Shown here one piece after another: positions 16,136 through 23,449 of a stretch of DNA of 64,000 nucleotides. The position numbers were made by a program, and so were the translations under genes. The notes below the pieces were generated by a model, which was not told the origin of the DNA, made no database searches, and saw nothing but the letters and a program-made list of their open reading frames with translations. Numbering within the stretch: the stretch's first letter is position 1; the number at the start of each line of letters is the position of its first letter. The DNA comes from Candidatus Omnitrophota bacterium (GTDB lineage: Bacteria > Omnitrophota > Gorgyraeia > Gygaellales > JAQTUX01): positions 1,114,023 through 1,178,022 of the forward strand of contig JAQTUX010000001.1 of assembly GCA_028707125.1 (NCBI GenBank), given 5' to 3'.

Positions 16136-17251
16136 TTATTTATCTCTCTCGGATACATTGGCGTCTTTAAATGTCGCCATTTCCCTGAGGATCTTCACCG
16201 CTGCCTCGCATAAACCGATGCCCAAAGCGGCGCCCGTGCCTTCGCCTAACCTCAAATCCAGATCAAACAATGGCTTAAGCCCGATGTGGTCAAGGGCGAT
16301 CCTGTGTCCCGGCTCAACAGAACAGTGCCCCGCGATCATATATTGTTTTGACTTAGGATTTATGGTATAGGCGATCAACGCGCTCGCGCCGCAATTAAAG
16401 CCGTCGATCACAACCGGGATCTTTAAAGCCGCGCATCCCAGTATGATGCCGGCGATCCCCCCTATTTCAAATCCCCCTACCTTGGAAAGCACGTCCAGGC
16501 CGTCTTCAGGATCTGGCTTATTTAATGCTATCGCCTGCTTTATGACTTCTATCTTGCGCCTGTGTATCGTATCATTGACGCCGGTGCCCCTGCCTGTCAC
16601 GGATTCAACAGAAGACCGCGTGATCACAGAGACGATCGCGCTGCTTGAGGTAGTATTACCTATACCCATATCGCCCACTGCCACGATATCAACGCCGCCG
16701 CGCGACTCCGACTCAACCAGTTCAACCCCATAATCCAGGCATTTCTTTACCTCATCTATACCCATTGCCGGCCCCTTTGCCATATTCTTTGTGCCGTAAT
16801 TTATCTTTTTATCTACAAAGTTTTGCGCTTTGCGCTTTGCGCTTTTCATGGTTCGACATTGCTCACCATTCACCCTGAGCGCAGTCGAAGGGTTCACTTT
16901 CTCTGCCACTCCCATATCCACAACCACCACCTCAGCGCCCACGTGCCTGGCCAGGACATTGATGCCCGCGCCGCCGTTAAGGAAATTATAAACCATTTGC
17001 GCGGTTACCTCTTTGGGGAAGGCGCTTACCCCTTCTTCCGTCACGCCGTGGTCTGCCGCTAAAACAAAGACGGACTTTTTCTTAATATCAGGCAGCTCCC
17101 GGCCCTTTATACCGCAGATCTGCCTGGCAAGTTCCTCAAGCCGGCCTAAACTGCCTTGCGGCTTGGTCAAATTATCCAGCCGCCTCTGCGCCATCTTGAT
17201 GAATTCCGCGTCAATATCCTGTATCTTATTTACTGCCTCCTGAAAATTCAT
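16136..17251 (-). CDS. cobT: Nicotinate-nucleotide-dimethylbenzimidazole phosphoribosyltransferase
   Basis: Makes alpha-ribazole phosphate, activating the lower ligand base. 371 aa, about 20 longer than usual. Family blocks: LTKPQGSLGRLEELA, FVLAADHGVTEEGVSAFP, FLNGGAGINVLARHVGAE, GDMGIGNTTSSSAI, VIDGFNCGASALIAY and LDLRLGEGTGAALG with the catalytic Glu. Residues about 119-145 (starting NPSTALRVNGEQ) are not family-like. They are encoded by a palindromic repeat followed by a GCGCTTT triplet tandem, kept in frame. It overlaps cobU by 4 bases. Function is probably retained since the insert falls between conserved blocks. Confidence 0.94.
   Translation of the reverse strand: MNFQEAVNKIQDIDAEFIKMAQRRLDNLTKPQGSLGRLEELARQICGIKGRELPDIKKKSVFVLAADHGVTEEGVSAFPKEVTAQMVYNFLNGGAGINVLARHVGAEVVVVDMGVAEKVNPSTALRVNGEQCRTMKSAKRKAQNFVDKKINYGTKNMAKGPAMGIDEVKKCLDYGVELVESESRGGVDIVAVGDMGIGNTTSSSAIVSVITRSSVESVTGRGTGVNDTIHRRKIEVIKQAIALNKPDPEDGLDVLSKVGGFEIGGIAGIILGCAALKIPVVIDGFNCGASALIAYTINPKSKQYMIAGHCSVEPGHRIALDHIGLKPLFDLDLRLGEGTGAALGIGLCEAAVKILREMATFKDANVSERDK
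16824..16893 (-). repeat. In-frame palindromic repeat insertion inside cobT
   Basis: An imperfect hairpin spans 16852-16889: TTCGACATTGCTCA pairs with TGAGCGCAGTCGAA (11 of 14 positions) around a 10-base loop. It is flanked by three tandem GCGCTTT-like units at 16825-16846. On the coding strand it adds about 27 codons without breaking the frame. The core CCTGAGCGCAGTCGAAGG resembles dispersed repeats I recall from many environmental genomes; that recollection is not verified. Confidence 0.75.
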
Positions 17252-17775
17252 TCCTCTCCTTTCAATAATATAGGTATGCCGGACACAACAAAATACGCCT
17301 TATCACAACTCCTGGCAAATGCCTGGTTCACCTCACCCGCGATATCCCTGAACCTGCGCGCGATCTCGTTATCGGGAACAATGCCTGAACCAACTTCGTT
17401 GGAAATAACTATGGCATCTACCTTTGATTTTTTCACGGATTGGATCGCCTCCAAAGAGTATCGGCGTATATCTTTGTCGGCAGCTCCGGAAAAAACAAGG
17501 TTAGAGATCCAAAGAGTAAGGCAGTCAATTATTACGCGGCTTGATACCTTTGACGCCGTTTTTACCGCCCTGGCTAAATCCAGCGGCTCCTCTATGGTCT
17601 TCCATGACTTTGGCCGGGACAATTTATGCCTTCTTACCCTTTCCCGCATCTCCCCGTCTTGCGGCCGGCAGGTGGCTATAAAGCACACCCTGCCCTTCGT
17701 TTCTTTGGCAAGCCGCACCGCGAGATTACTCTTGCCGCTCCTTGCCCCGCCGGTTATGAAAATCAGTTTTGACAT
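17248..17775 (-). CDS. cobU: Adenosylcobinamide kinase / guanylyltransferase
   Basis: Bifunctional enzyme that phosphorylates adenosylcobinamide and adds GMP. 175 aa, family length. P-loop ITGGARSGKSNLAVRLA, followed by the guanylylation-site region VRRHKLSRPKSWKTIEEP containing the conserved His, and VISNEVGSGIVPDNEIARRFRD. It overlaps cobT by 4 and cobC by 13 bases. Its presence shows that the pathway can salvage cobinamide. Confidence 0.95.
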   Translation of the reverse strand: MSKLIFITGGARSGKSNLAVRLAKETKGRVCFIATCRPQDGEMRERVRRHKLSRPKSWKTIEEPLDLARAVKTASKVSSRVIIDCLTLWISNLVFSGAADKDIRRYSLEAIQSVKKSKVDAIVISNEVGSGIVPDNEIARRFRDIAGEVNQAFARSCDKAYFVVSGIPILLKGEE

Positions 17776-18314
17776 ACGCAGATAACGCTGGCTGAATCAA
17801 TGCTGATATTCCAGAAATCATCCTCATTCAATCTCAGCGTCTCATATATTATCGCCTTGATCGGGCCGTGATGCGTGACAATGGCGATCGTCTTGTCTGC
17901 CGCCCCTGATGCAACTTTGTTAAAAAATACCATAACCCGCTTCTTTAAAGCAGAGTAGCTTTCTCCTCCGGGTATCCCTGTATGCAGCGGCCGGTTTAGC
18001 CAAAGCGATATTTCACGGGGAAACATTTTCTTTATCTGCTCAAATCTTAAACCCTCCCATAGCCCAAAGTCAATCTCCCTTAGATCGGGTTCAATGATTA
18101 TCTTTTTCCTGCCGGCTATGAAGCGCGCGGTATCTCTGGCTCGCCTTAAAGGGCTGCTGAATATCGCGTCAAATCTCTCATCCCTGAGAACGCCGGATAA
18201 AGACCTTGCCTGCCGCCTCCCTGTCCTGTTAAGCGGAACATCGCTCTTACCGGCATAGCGCCTGAATTTGTTATAATCCGTCTCCGCGTGCCTTATTAAA
18301 TATATCCTGCCCAT
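17763..18314 (-). CDS. cobC: Alpha-ribazole phosphatase, histidine phosphatase family
   Basis: Removes the phosphate of alpha-ribazole-5'-phosphate or of adenosylcobalamin phosphate. The N-terminus MGRIYLIRHAETDYN has the RHxE phosphohistidine motif, and AIVTHHGPIKAI supplies the second catalytic His. I chose ATG 18314 (183 aa). The in-frame TTG at 18323 lies in the U-tract of the terminator and is unlikely. First gene of the cob operon, directly behind the riboswitch and terminator. A plain phosphoglycerate-mutase-like role is unlikely given context. Confidence 0.88.
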   Translation of the reverse strand: MGRIYLIRHAETDYNKFRRYAGKSDVPLNRTGRRQARSLSGVLRDERFDAIFSSPLRRARDTARFIAGRKKIIIEPDLREIDFGLWEGLRFEQIKKMFPREISLWLNRPLHTGIPGGESYSALKKRVMVFFNKVASGAADKTIAIVTHHGPIKAIIYETLRLNEDDFWNISIDSASVICVCQN

Positions 18315-18316
18315 AC

Positions 18317-18351
18317 AAAACAAAAACCCCTGACCTGTTCAGTCAAGGGTT
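18317..18351 (-). terminator. Intrinsic terminator of the cob riboswitch
   Basis: On the minus strand a 10-bp stem, AACCCTTGAC paired with GTCAGGGGTT (18351-18325), is followed by TTTTTGTTTTG. It sits between the aptamer and cobC. The GGGG of the right arm is also the only purine-rich stretch near the cobC start, so the hairpin may block translation as well as transcription. Confidence 0.82.
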
Positions 18352-18399
18352 GACACCTCTTTTCTTCACCCAAAACCCAATGCCTTACCACGAGGCATT

Positions 18400-18563
18400 T
18401 ATACAGGCAGGTCTTCTGACTTAAAGAGGCATTAACCTACTTGCCGCGCCTTCCCGCTTTCCAAGCAGTGGCTCTTGCGGCGTTCGTTCCTCTTAAACAG
18501 CGGCGGGACCGTGTCGTCTCTTATCGACTTCCCTTTTTATCCGCGCAACGCGGAACCTGTATA
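18400..18563 (-). promoter_or_regulatory. Cobalamin riboswitch leading the cob operon
   Basis: On the minus strand the element contains GCCACTG, a B12-box-like region and the diagnostic 3' end AGTCAGAAGACCTGCC. The closing helix pairs TATACAGG (18563-18556) with CCTGTATA (18407-18400). Downstream there is an AATGCC/GGCATT hairpin (18379-18399) and then the terminator. The likely logic is that AdoCbl binding favours termination and shuts off cobC-cobO. Confidence 0.93.
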
Positions 18564-18586
18564 GCTATAAACCAAATTGTAAATAT

Positions 18587-18615
18587 AATATATTACGCGG
18601 CTGCGGAGTTGTCAA
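18587..18615 (-). promoter_or_regulatory. Sigma70-type promoter of the cob operon
   Basis: Minus strand: TTGACA (18615-18610), a 17-base spacer, TATATT (18592-18587). It lies about 25 bases upstream of the riboswitch aptamer, the expected distance for a leader transcript. Confidence 0.82.
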
Positions 18616-18628
18616 TATAAAATTACCC

Positions 18629-19612
18629 TTACATATGCATAAAGCCGTTCTTCCTGCATATCCCGCAAACCGTGGTTATCTCTCCGCTTTTCCCTATGAT
18701 CTCTTTTCTCGCGCGGATATACCCGGTATTATTCCATACCTGACGGATGCCGGCGTTGTTGATATTGCCTATATTGTATTGATCGCCATAGACGGCGCAG
18801 CAGGGAAAAACATCGCCGTTCCAATTAATGCTTATCTCCTGCCATGGCTTCCTGCAGGCAGTGATCACCTTTTTCGTCGTGCAGGTATCCTTATTGTAAG
18901 CGCTGTATTGAGGGTTATCCGGTATCCACGCCAGGTCTTTCCTGATCGCCTCATCCTTAGGCCTGAGTATCTCATCCTTCATTGTGACGCGCATCTTGCC
19001 GACCCTGAAATTCACTCCTATTTCTTCCGCCATCTTTCGCGCCTTCTGGACCTCATGTTCATTATGCTTGAAGACAATGAAATTCCATACCAGATCGACC
19101 CTTCCCCCGGACTTCCTGTTCTCATCCGCTATAAACTTCATGTTCCTCATAACCAGGTCAAAGTCGCCGTCAACCCTGTATTTCCCATATGCCTGGGGCG
19201 TGGCCCCATCGCAGGAGATGATCACTTCATCAATGCCGGACCTGACCAAGTCCGCCAACAATCGGTCATCATTGATATTAAGGTTGGTGCTGGTAATTAT
19301 CCTCATCCGCTTATTTCGCAAACGCGCGTATTCCACCATTTTCACAAAATCTTTATTTAAAAGCGGCTCGCCCCAGCTGTAAAAATTCAATACCTCAAGA
19401 TGCGGCGCCAATTCATCAAGAATCTTCTTAAAGGCGGCAAGGCCCATAAATCCCTTTTTCATTGACTTGTCGCCGGATCCGGTGGGGCAAAGCGGGCATT
19501 TAAGATTGCAGACGTTACCCGGCTCAATATTCAATATATGAGGCATATAGGGCAGGCGGCAGATCCTGGTCGCCTTAAAGAACTTCGCCCTTCTTTTATA
19601 TATCTTGAACAT
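18629..19612 (-). CDS. Radical SAM/SPASM domain protein
   Basis: 327 aa. The radical SAM motif is CNLKCPLCPTGSG (CxxxCxxC) near residues 34-41, preceded by the typical LNIEPGNV strand. SPASM-type cysteines lie at the C-terminus: ACRKPW, VFPCCAVYGDQYNIGNI, and CGICRKNGFM. The layout matches MoaA-like enzymes that act on peptides, nucleosides or lipids; no precursor peptide was found beside it. It lies upstream of, but divergent in regulation from, the cob operon, since the cob promoter and riboswitch separate them. Substrate unknown. Confidence 0.83.
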   Translation of the reverse strand: MFKIYKRRAKFFKATRICRLPYMPHILNIEPGNVCNLKCPLCPTGSGDKSMKKGFMGLAAFKKILDELAPHLEVLNFYSWGEPLLNKDFVKMVEYARLRNKRMRIITSTNLNINDDRLLADLVRSGIDEVIISCDGATPQAYGKYRVDGDFDLVMRNMKFIADENRKSGGRVDLVWNFIVFKHNEHEVQKARKMAEEIGVNFRVGKMRVTMKDEILRPKDEAIRKDLAWIPDNPQYSAYNKDTCTTKKVITACRKPWQEISINWNGDVFPCCAVYGDQYNIGNINNAGIRQVWNNTGYIRARKEIIGKSGEITTVCGICRKNGFMHM

Positions 19613-19639
19613 GGATATATCCCGGTAATTGAATCATCC

Positions 19640-19905
19640 TGTATAGAATAAAAAATCGGCCCGGCCATTGTTAAGCCGGAGCCATAATCACACATCGCTA
19701 ATTTCCAATCCGAGCCTGCGTCCTCCCTGAAATAAACGTTTATGATTAAGACCGTAGTGCCAAGATTATGGTGAACAGTATAATTGGTATTGACTGAGAA
19801 ACTTTGAGGGCCTGAATCATAAAACTTTAATGCCGAGCCCTGCCAGACAGGGATCTCGCCTGATATCTGTAATACCCGTCCGTTATCGCCCTTTCTTAAA
19901 TTCTG
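19640..19905 (-). pseudogene. Remnant of a secreted beta-rich domain, no start codon
   Basis: This otherwise gene-free stretch holds an open frame of about 90 codons on the minus strand: QNLRKGDNGRVLQISGEIP, then WQGSALKFYDSGPQSFSVN, NYTVHHNLGTTVLIINVYF and REDAGSDWKLAMCDYGSG. A stop codon sits immediately upstream, no start is usable, and the frame runs out into the radical SAM gene. It looks like the C-terminal domain of a secreted protein like its neighbours at 20-23 kb. Identity beyond that is not recognisable. Confidence 0.4.
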
Positions 19906-19951
19906 CTATCCATTATTATAATAACGACCTCATTAAGAAACAACCTCCTTA

Positions 19952-20713
19952 CTAAATCTTTGCCAAGGCCTTAATCCCTCTCTCTGTTTTGACTCTAAGT
20001 TTTGAAGCGCGGGAATCGCTGGGCTCTACTAAGACAATTGCGTAAGTAGTACCATCTTTGTGGACTCTTAAAGGAGAGGTCAAAACCCCAGCTGGTTCGC
20101 AGGCAATTTTTACTGCTTCTGTGCCGTCATAAAGACGTAGCCCGATATCAACACTACCCCAAGCTTGAAGTTCATAAATACGAGCGCTGCTCCATCTAGT
20201 CTCATTACCGTGCCCACCGGTATTGGTAGATATCCAAATTCTTACTCCTGAGCAGTTGAGATTAAGGTCTATGTTCTGCCGTCCGGAATCTTGATGCGTT
20301 TGGACATCGCCATCATCATCATTTCTGCAATCGCTAAAGGAAGTGTATGGACCGGTAAAATCCTTCCATTCAGAACCGTCAAGATACTGAACCTTTGCAT
20401 AAGTATCTATTCCCGGGCTGTTGTCGGCGTATGAATAAGCGTCTAAACCCCATCTAAAAGATAAGCGGGATATCCTGTAATCCTTATTGAAGATATGAGT
20501 GGAGCTGGTTTCGTAATATCCTCCCCCGCCATAGTTTCCTGCCTGAGGAGTGTCAAAATCACCATCTATCGAGATAGGTCCTGCGCCTACATTTGTCCCT
20601 ACATATGTATGTGTTGTGGCGGGTAATGTGACTATATCGGTATCGGCCTGTACATATCCCGCTAATACTATTGATCCGAACAAAACAAATAGAAAAGAGA
20701 TAATCTTCTTCAT
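19952..20713 (-). CDS. Secreted protein with discoidin-like domain
   Basis: 253 aa from ATG 20713, which overlaps the preceding stop codon as ATGA; an earlier ATG at 20731 is less likely. The signal peptide KKIISFLFVLFGSIVLAGYVQA is followed by a beta-rich domain. The stretch SGVRIWISTNTGG...SARIYELQAWG resembles the end of F5/8 type C (discoidin) folds, which bind carbohydrate. The last 60 residues (LRLYDGTEAVKIACEP, VHKDGTTYAIVLVEP) look like a short accessory domain. It probably acts outside the cytoplasm. No enzyme motif is seen. Confidence 0.65.
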   Translation of the reverse strand: MKKIISFLFVLFGSIVLAGYVQADTDIVTLPATTHTYVGTNVGAGPISIDGDFDTPQAGNYGGGGYYETSSTHIFNKDYRISRLSFRWGLDAYSYADNSPGIDTYAKVQYLDGSEWKDFTGPYTSFSDCRNDDDGDVQTHQDSGRQNIDLNLNCSGVRIWISTNTGGHGNETRWSSARIYELQAWGSVDIGLRLYDGTEAVKIACEPAGVLTSPLRVHKDGTTYAIVLVEPSDSRASKLRVKTERGIKALAKI

Positions 20714-21207
20714 TGATCTGTCCTTAGCCAAACCTGGCCTGTCTCAGGTGATGCAGGGTCAGATGTCCTCGTCTCAATAATAAGGCCGCCCGTTGCTTTT
20801 ATTTTACCTTCGGCCTCATCAGCTTTTCCCGCCCTCACGGCATAACCGGCAGCGGTGAGCTTCTGTCTGGGTGTCATCTCCGCGTCCGGGGGTATCTGAA
20901 TGCCAAGCCAATAGGGCTGGTCGAATTTGACGCTCTCATCCGGGAATGAGCCTAAGATAGTTGAGAAGATGCCGCCGCTTGATACAGGGACGCTCTTTGT
21001 GTCGCTCCAGATGGCGCTGCCCCCTGACTCCTGTGTGTAGAGCCGAAAGGTGATGCTCACTGTTCCTTCCGACAAGGGTTTGCCATCTTTGTCAGTCAGC
21101 CGGCCCTGATAGGAGATCTCACGAGGGATACCGGCAAAAGAGCTAAAAACGAAAAGTGAGAAATGTAAAATGCAGAGAAAAATGATTGTTTTGAATAGTG
21201 GTTTCAT
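20710..21207 (-). CDS. Secreted protein, ISYQGRLTDKDGKPL family, short copy
   Basis: 165 aa with signal peptide (IIFLCILHFSLFVFSSFAG). The mature part begins IPREISYQGRLTDKDGKPL and includes VSITFRLYTQESGGSAIW and YWLGIQIPPDAEMTPRQKL, almost identical to the protein at 22062-22853. After AAGYAVRAGKADEAEG the two diverge: this copy ends GQVWLRTDQ after about 30 more residues. The N-terminal domain is of a type common in secreted proteins with collagen- or tail-fibre-like extensions. It is translationally coupled to the next gene. Likely a recent duplication with a swapped tail. Confidence 0.7.
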   Translation of the reverse strand: MKPLFKTIIFLCILHFSLFVFSSFAGIPREISYQGRLTDKDGKPLSEGTVSITFRLYTQESGGSAIWSDTKSVPVSSGGIFSTILGSFPDESVKFDQPYWLGIQIPPDAEMTPRQKLTAAGYAVRAGKADEAEGKIKATGGLIIETRTSDPASPETGQVWLRTDQ

Positions 21208-21293
21208 GGTAGGATTACCCCCCTCAATAATTATTATGTCAATATTTATTCTACAAGATGTTATGCAGAAACGACGCTGATTTACGTACGGAT

Positions 21294-22049
21294 TTACGCT
21301 CTGTGCGCGCTGGATTTACGCTGGATCTCGGACGTCTTAGCAGCTTTAACTATCAAATGTTCGCCAAACAACAGCTCCTTTGACAATAAAATCCGGTTAA
21401 TCCTTGCAAAATTCACACCACCCTTTTTATTTGCGCGCATTTCCTTGACCTTAAGTTGAAATTTAATAAGAGGAACAAGAAATGCCAATCCCCGACCTTC
21501 ATACTTGCTGGTATGGATGCTCTCTATTCTTAAATCATTGTAACGAAGCAAATATTCCAACTCATGGTATCGCCACGGTATTAAATGTAAATTCCAAATA
21601 ATTTCTTTTGGATTCTGCGAATGCTCAAGCGGTATCTCTCTAAAATATTCCCAACAGCCCTCTATAAGAAACCGCATCCTGGATTTCAAGTTCAAGATGT
21701 TAGGCGTAGATAAAACCAGCTTCCCTCCGGGCTTTAAAATCCGATTCAGCTCTTTAACTACGTCATAAGGATTTTTTAAATGCTCGATTACTTCGGCAAG
21801 GACAATAAAATCGAAACTATTATCATCGAAAGGCAGCCTTTCGGCAACATTGCATTTCTGAAATTTTATTTGGTCCGCATATTTAAACCGGGCAACATCC
21901 ATATCAGCGGCTAAAACACTAAAACCCATTTTCTGCAAATTATATGCATAGTCCCCATCGCCGCATCCAATATCAAGAACCTTGCCGCGCTTTTCTTTTC
22001 CAAAAACAGACAGAAAGCTTTCCAGTAAACCGTTTATTTTTTTCCCCAT
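21294..22049 (-). CDS. Class I SAM-dependent methyltransferase
   Basis: 251 aa. Motif I is VLDIGCGDGDYAYNLQ, motif II region VLAADMD, motif post I LPFDDNSFDFIVLAEVIEHL, and LKPGGKLVLSTPN follows: a textbook Rossmann methyltransferase of the UbiE/Methyltransf_11 type. The C-terminal part (PWRYHELEYLLRY) is typical of enzymes acting on glycans or small molecules. It sits between two copies of the duplicated secreted protein, with 12 bases to the upstream gene. Substrate unknown. Confidence 0.85.
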   Translation of the reverse strand: MGKKINGLLESFLSVFGKEKRGKVLDIGCGDGDYAYNLQKMGFSVLAADMDVARFKYADQIKFQKCNVAERLPFDDNSFDFIVLAEVIEHLKNPYDVVKELNRILKPGGKLVLSTPNILNLKSRMRFLIEGCWEYFREIPLEHSQNPKEIIWNLHLIPWRYHELEYLLRYNDLRIESIHTSKYEGRGLAFLVPLIKFQLKVKEMRANKKGGVNFARINRILLSKELLFGEHLIVKAAKTSEIQRKSSAHRA

Positions 22050-22061
22050 TTTTTGCCGATT

Positions 22062-22853
22062 TTAGTTTCCTATTGGTATCCAATAAACAACATCTGCCTC
22101 TATCACCTTCCAGTAATCATTTTTCCTTACTGGAAACATGATGCTCGCTTCGAATTTATGGTCTCCCTCCGGCGACGTAGTATTACCGACTATCATCCGC
22201 TGCGTTGTGGGGGGATTGCCGCTGTCGGTATAACCTCTTAATTCATTTCTGTTGTCCTGATTTGTCCTTTGGGCTAATACAAAACCATCGGTTAAGGCCT
22301 GATAAACTGTGTCGGAACTTTTAGATGCCCAACTTCCGAAAAGTTGTTTTACCCGTAAATTCCCGCTACCGACTTCTATTGTATTATTGTCAACCTTATC
22401 AGATAGGTATAAGGCCCCTGCTGTATCATTGCTATCACTTCTAATTATAGCCCGCTCTGCCATATTAGCGCTCTCCGCCCTCACCGCGTACCCTGCCGCG
22501 GTGAGCTTCTGTCTGGGTGTCATCTCCGCGTCAGGAGGTATCTGGATACCGAGCCAGTAGGGTTGGTCAAACTTTACGCTCTCCTCCGGAAACGGGCCCA
22601 AGGTGGTTGAGAAGATGCCGCCGTTTGATACAGGGACGCTCTTTGTGTCACTCCAGATGGCGCTGCCTCCTCCCTCTGTGGTGTAGAGCCGGAAGGTTAT
22701 GGTGACTATACCTTCTGCCAGCGGCTTACCGTCCTTGTCTGTGAGCCGGCCCTGATAGGAGATCTCACGGGGGATACCGGCAAAGGAACTAAAGGTAAAA
22801 AGCGAAAGGTGAAAAATGCAGATAAAAAATAATATCCTGGTTGATGATTTCAT
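22062..22853 (-). CDS. Secreted protein, ISYQGRLTDKDGKPL family, long copy
   Basis: 263 aa. Signal peptide ILFFICIFHLSLFTFSSFAG, then the same N-terminal domain as the 165-aa protein at 20710-21207 (ISYQGRLTDKDGKPLAEG, IPPDAEMTPRQKLTAAGYAVRA). A distinct C-terminal domain follows: GSWASKSSDTVYQALTDGF, then HKFEASIMFPVRKNDYWKV, ending DVVYWIPIGN. It resembles surface or fibre-like proteins with a beta-sandwich tail. The gene is preceded by an AT-rich leader carrying a motif shared with the other copy. Confidence 0.7.
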   Translation of the reverse strand: MKSSTRILFFICIFHLSLFTFSSFAGIPREISYQGRLTDKDGKPLAEGIVTITFRLYTTEGGGSAIWSDTKSVPVSNGGIFSTTLGPFPEESVKFDQPYWLGIQIPPDAEMTPRQKLTAAGYAVRAESANMAERAIIRSDSNDTAGALYLSDKVDNNTIEVGSGNLRVKQLFGSWASKSSDTVYQALTDGFVLAQRTNQDNRNELRGYTDSGNPPTTQRMIVGNTTSPEGDHKFEASIMFPVRKNDYWKVIEADVVYWIPIGN

Positions 22854-23038
22854 TTGGCCCCCCCCTATTTATAATTACGTCTGACGTTGTTGTCAAGGAT
22901 AATTTCATCGTATCTCTATGTTTATCAAGGAGTAAGCGAGTTATGATACTAATTTATTTAACAGATAAGGTTATCAATAATTATTATATAAATTTTTATT
23001 TTTCAATGAGTTAAGCAGAAACGACACTATTTTCGTTT
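22854..23038. other. AT-rich leader with motif shared with the other family copy
   Basis: No ORF. The right end (minus strand) carries GTCGTTTCTGC at 23025-23015, followed by an AT-rich run ending ATAATAATTATTGA. The same series occurs at 21275-21222 upstream of the paralogous gene. This is probably a duplicated promoter or leader. I see no clear -35/-10 pair. Confidence 0.45.
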
Positions 23039-23443
23039 TTACTTTGTGTACCAACTACCACAAAAGATATCTTCAACTATACCATCTTTAAAAGTAACCG
23101 TACAATTTGGAGCTAAAGTTTGCAATAAAGCCCCCTTGTAATACCAAAAATCGTAGTCTTTCCTGTTCCCATCTTCTCTAATCTGATCTTTGGAATAATA
23201 GTATATGTCGTTAGGAGCACCCCAAGATGCTCTCACATCAACTTTTGTCATACCCCTTATAACTCTTCCTTCAATAATGGCCTTTTTCGTTTCGGGAGAT
23301 AATGCTGGCTGACTCTGTATATACTCTTTCTTTAAAGCTATGCTGGGTTTCCCCATAGGTCCCGCCGCAGAACAACCTTCAATTACTATCATGGCTAATG
23401 ATATAACGGCAATAAAGACGGTACTGGTTTTATCCTCTGCCAT
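23039..23443 (-). CDS. Lipoprotein, BamE/SmpA-like, possible immunity protein
   Basis: 134 aa. A hydrophobic N-terminus ends in a lipobox-like VIEGC, so it is probably lipidated. The mature part contains GMTKVDVRASWGAPNDIYYY, a WYYKG block and VTFKDGIVEDIFC, the pattern of small SmpA/OmlA/BamE-like domains. It starts 6 bases after the RHS gene stop. Position right behind an RHS tip with a papain-like hydrolase makes an immunity role plausible, but that is inference from location. No strong Shine-Dalgarno is seen. Confidence 0.65.
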   Translation of the reverse strand: MAEDKTSTVFIAVISLAMIVIEGCSAAGPMGKPSIALKKEYIQSQPALSPETKKAIIEGRVIRGMTKVDVRASWGAPNDIYYYSKDQIREDGNRKDYDFWYYKGALLQTLAPNCTVTFKDGIVEDIFCGSWYTK

Positions 23444-23449
23444 AAGATT

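Noticed and set aside
16824-16893. Frameshift or assembly error in cobT
   Set aside because: The extra bases keep the frame, and all conserved blocks before and after it are intact, so a true in-frame insertion is more likely.
18321-18323. TTG as the cobC start
   Set aside because: It is part of the terminator U-tract; the ATG 9 bases downstream gives the normal N-terminus.
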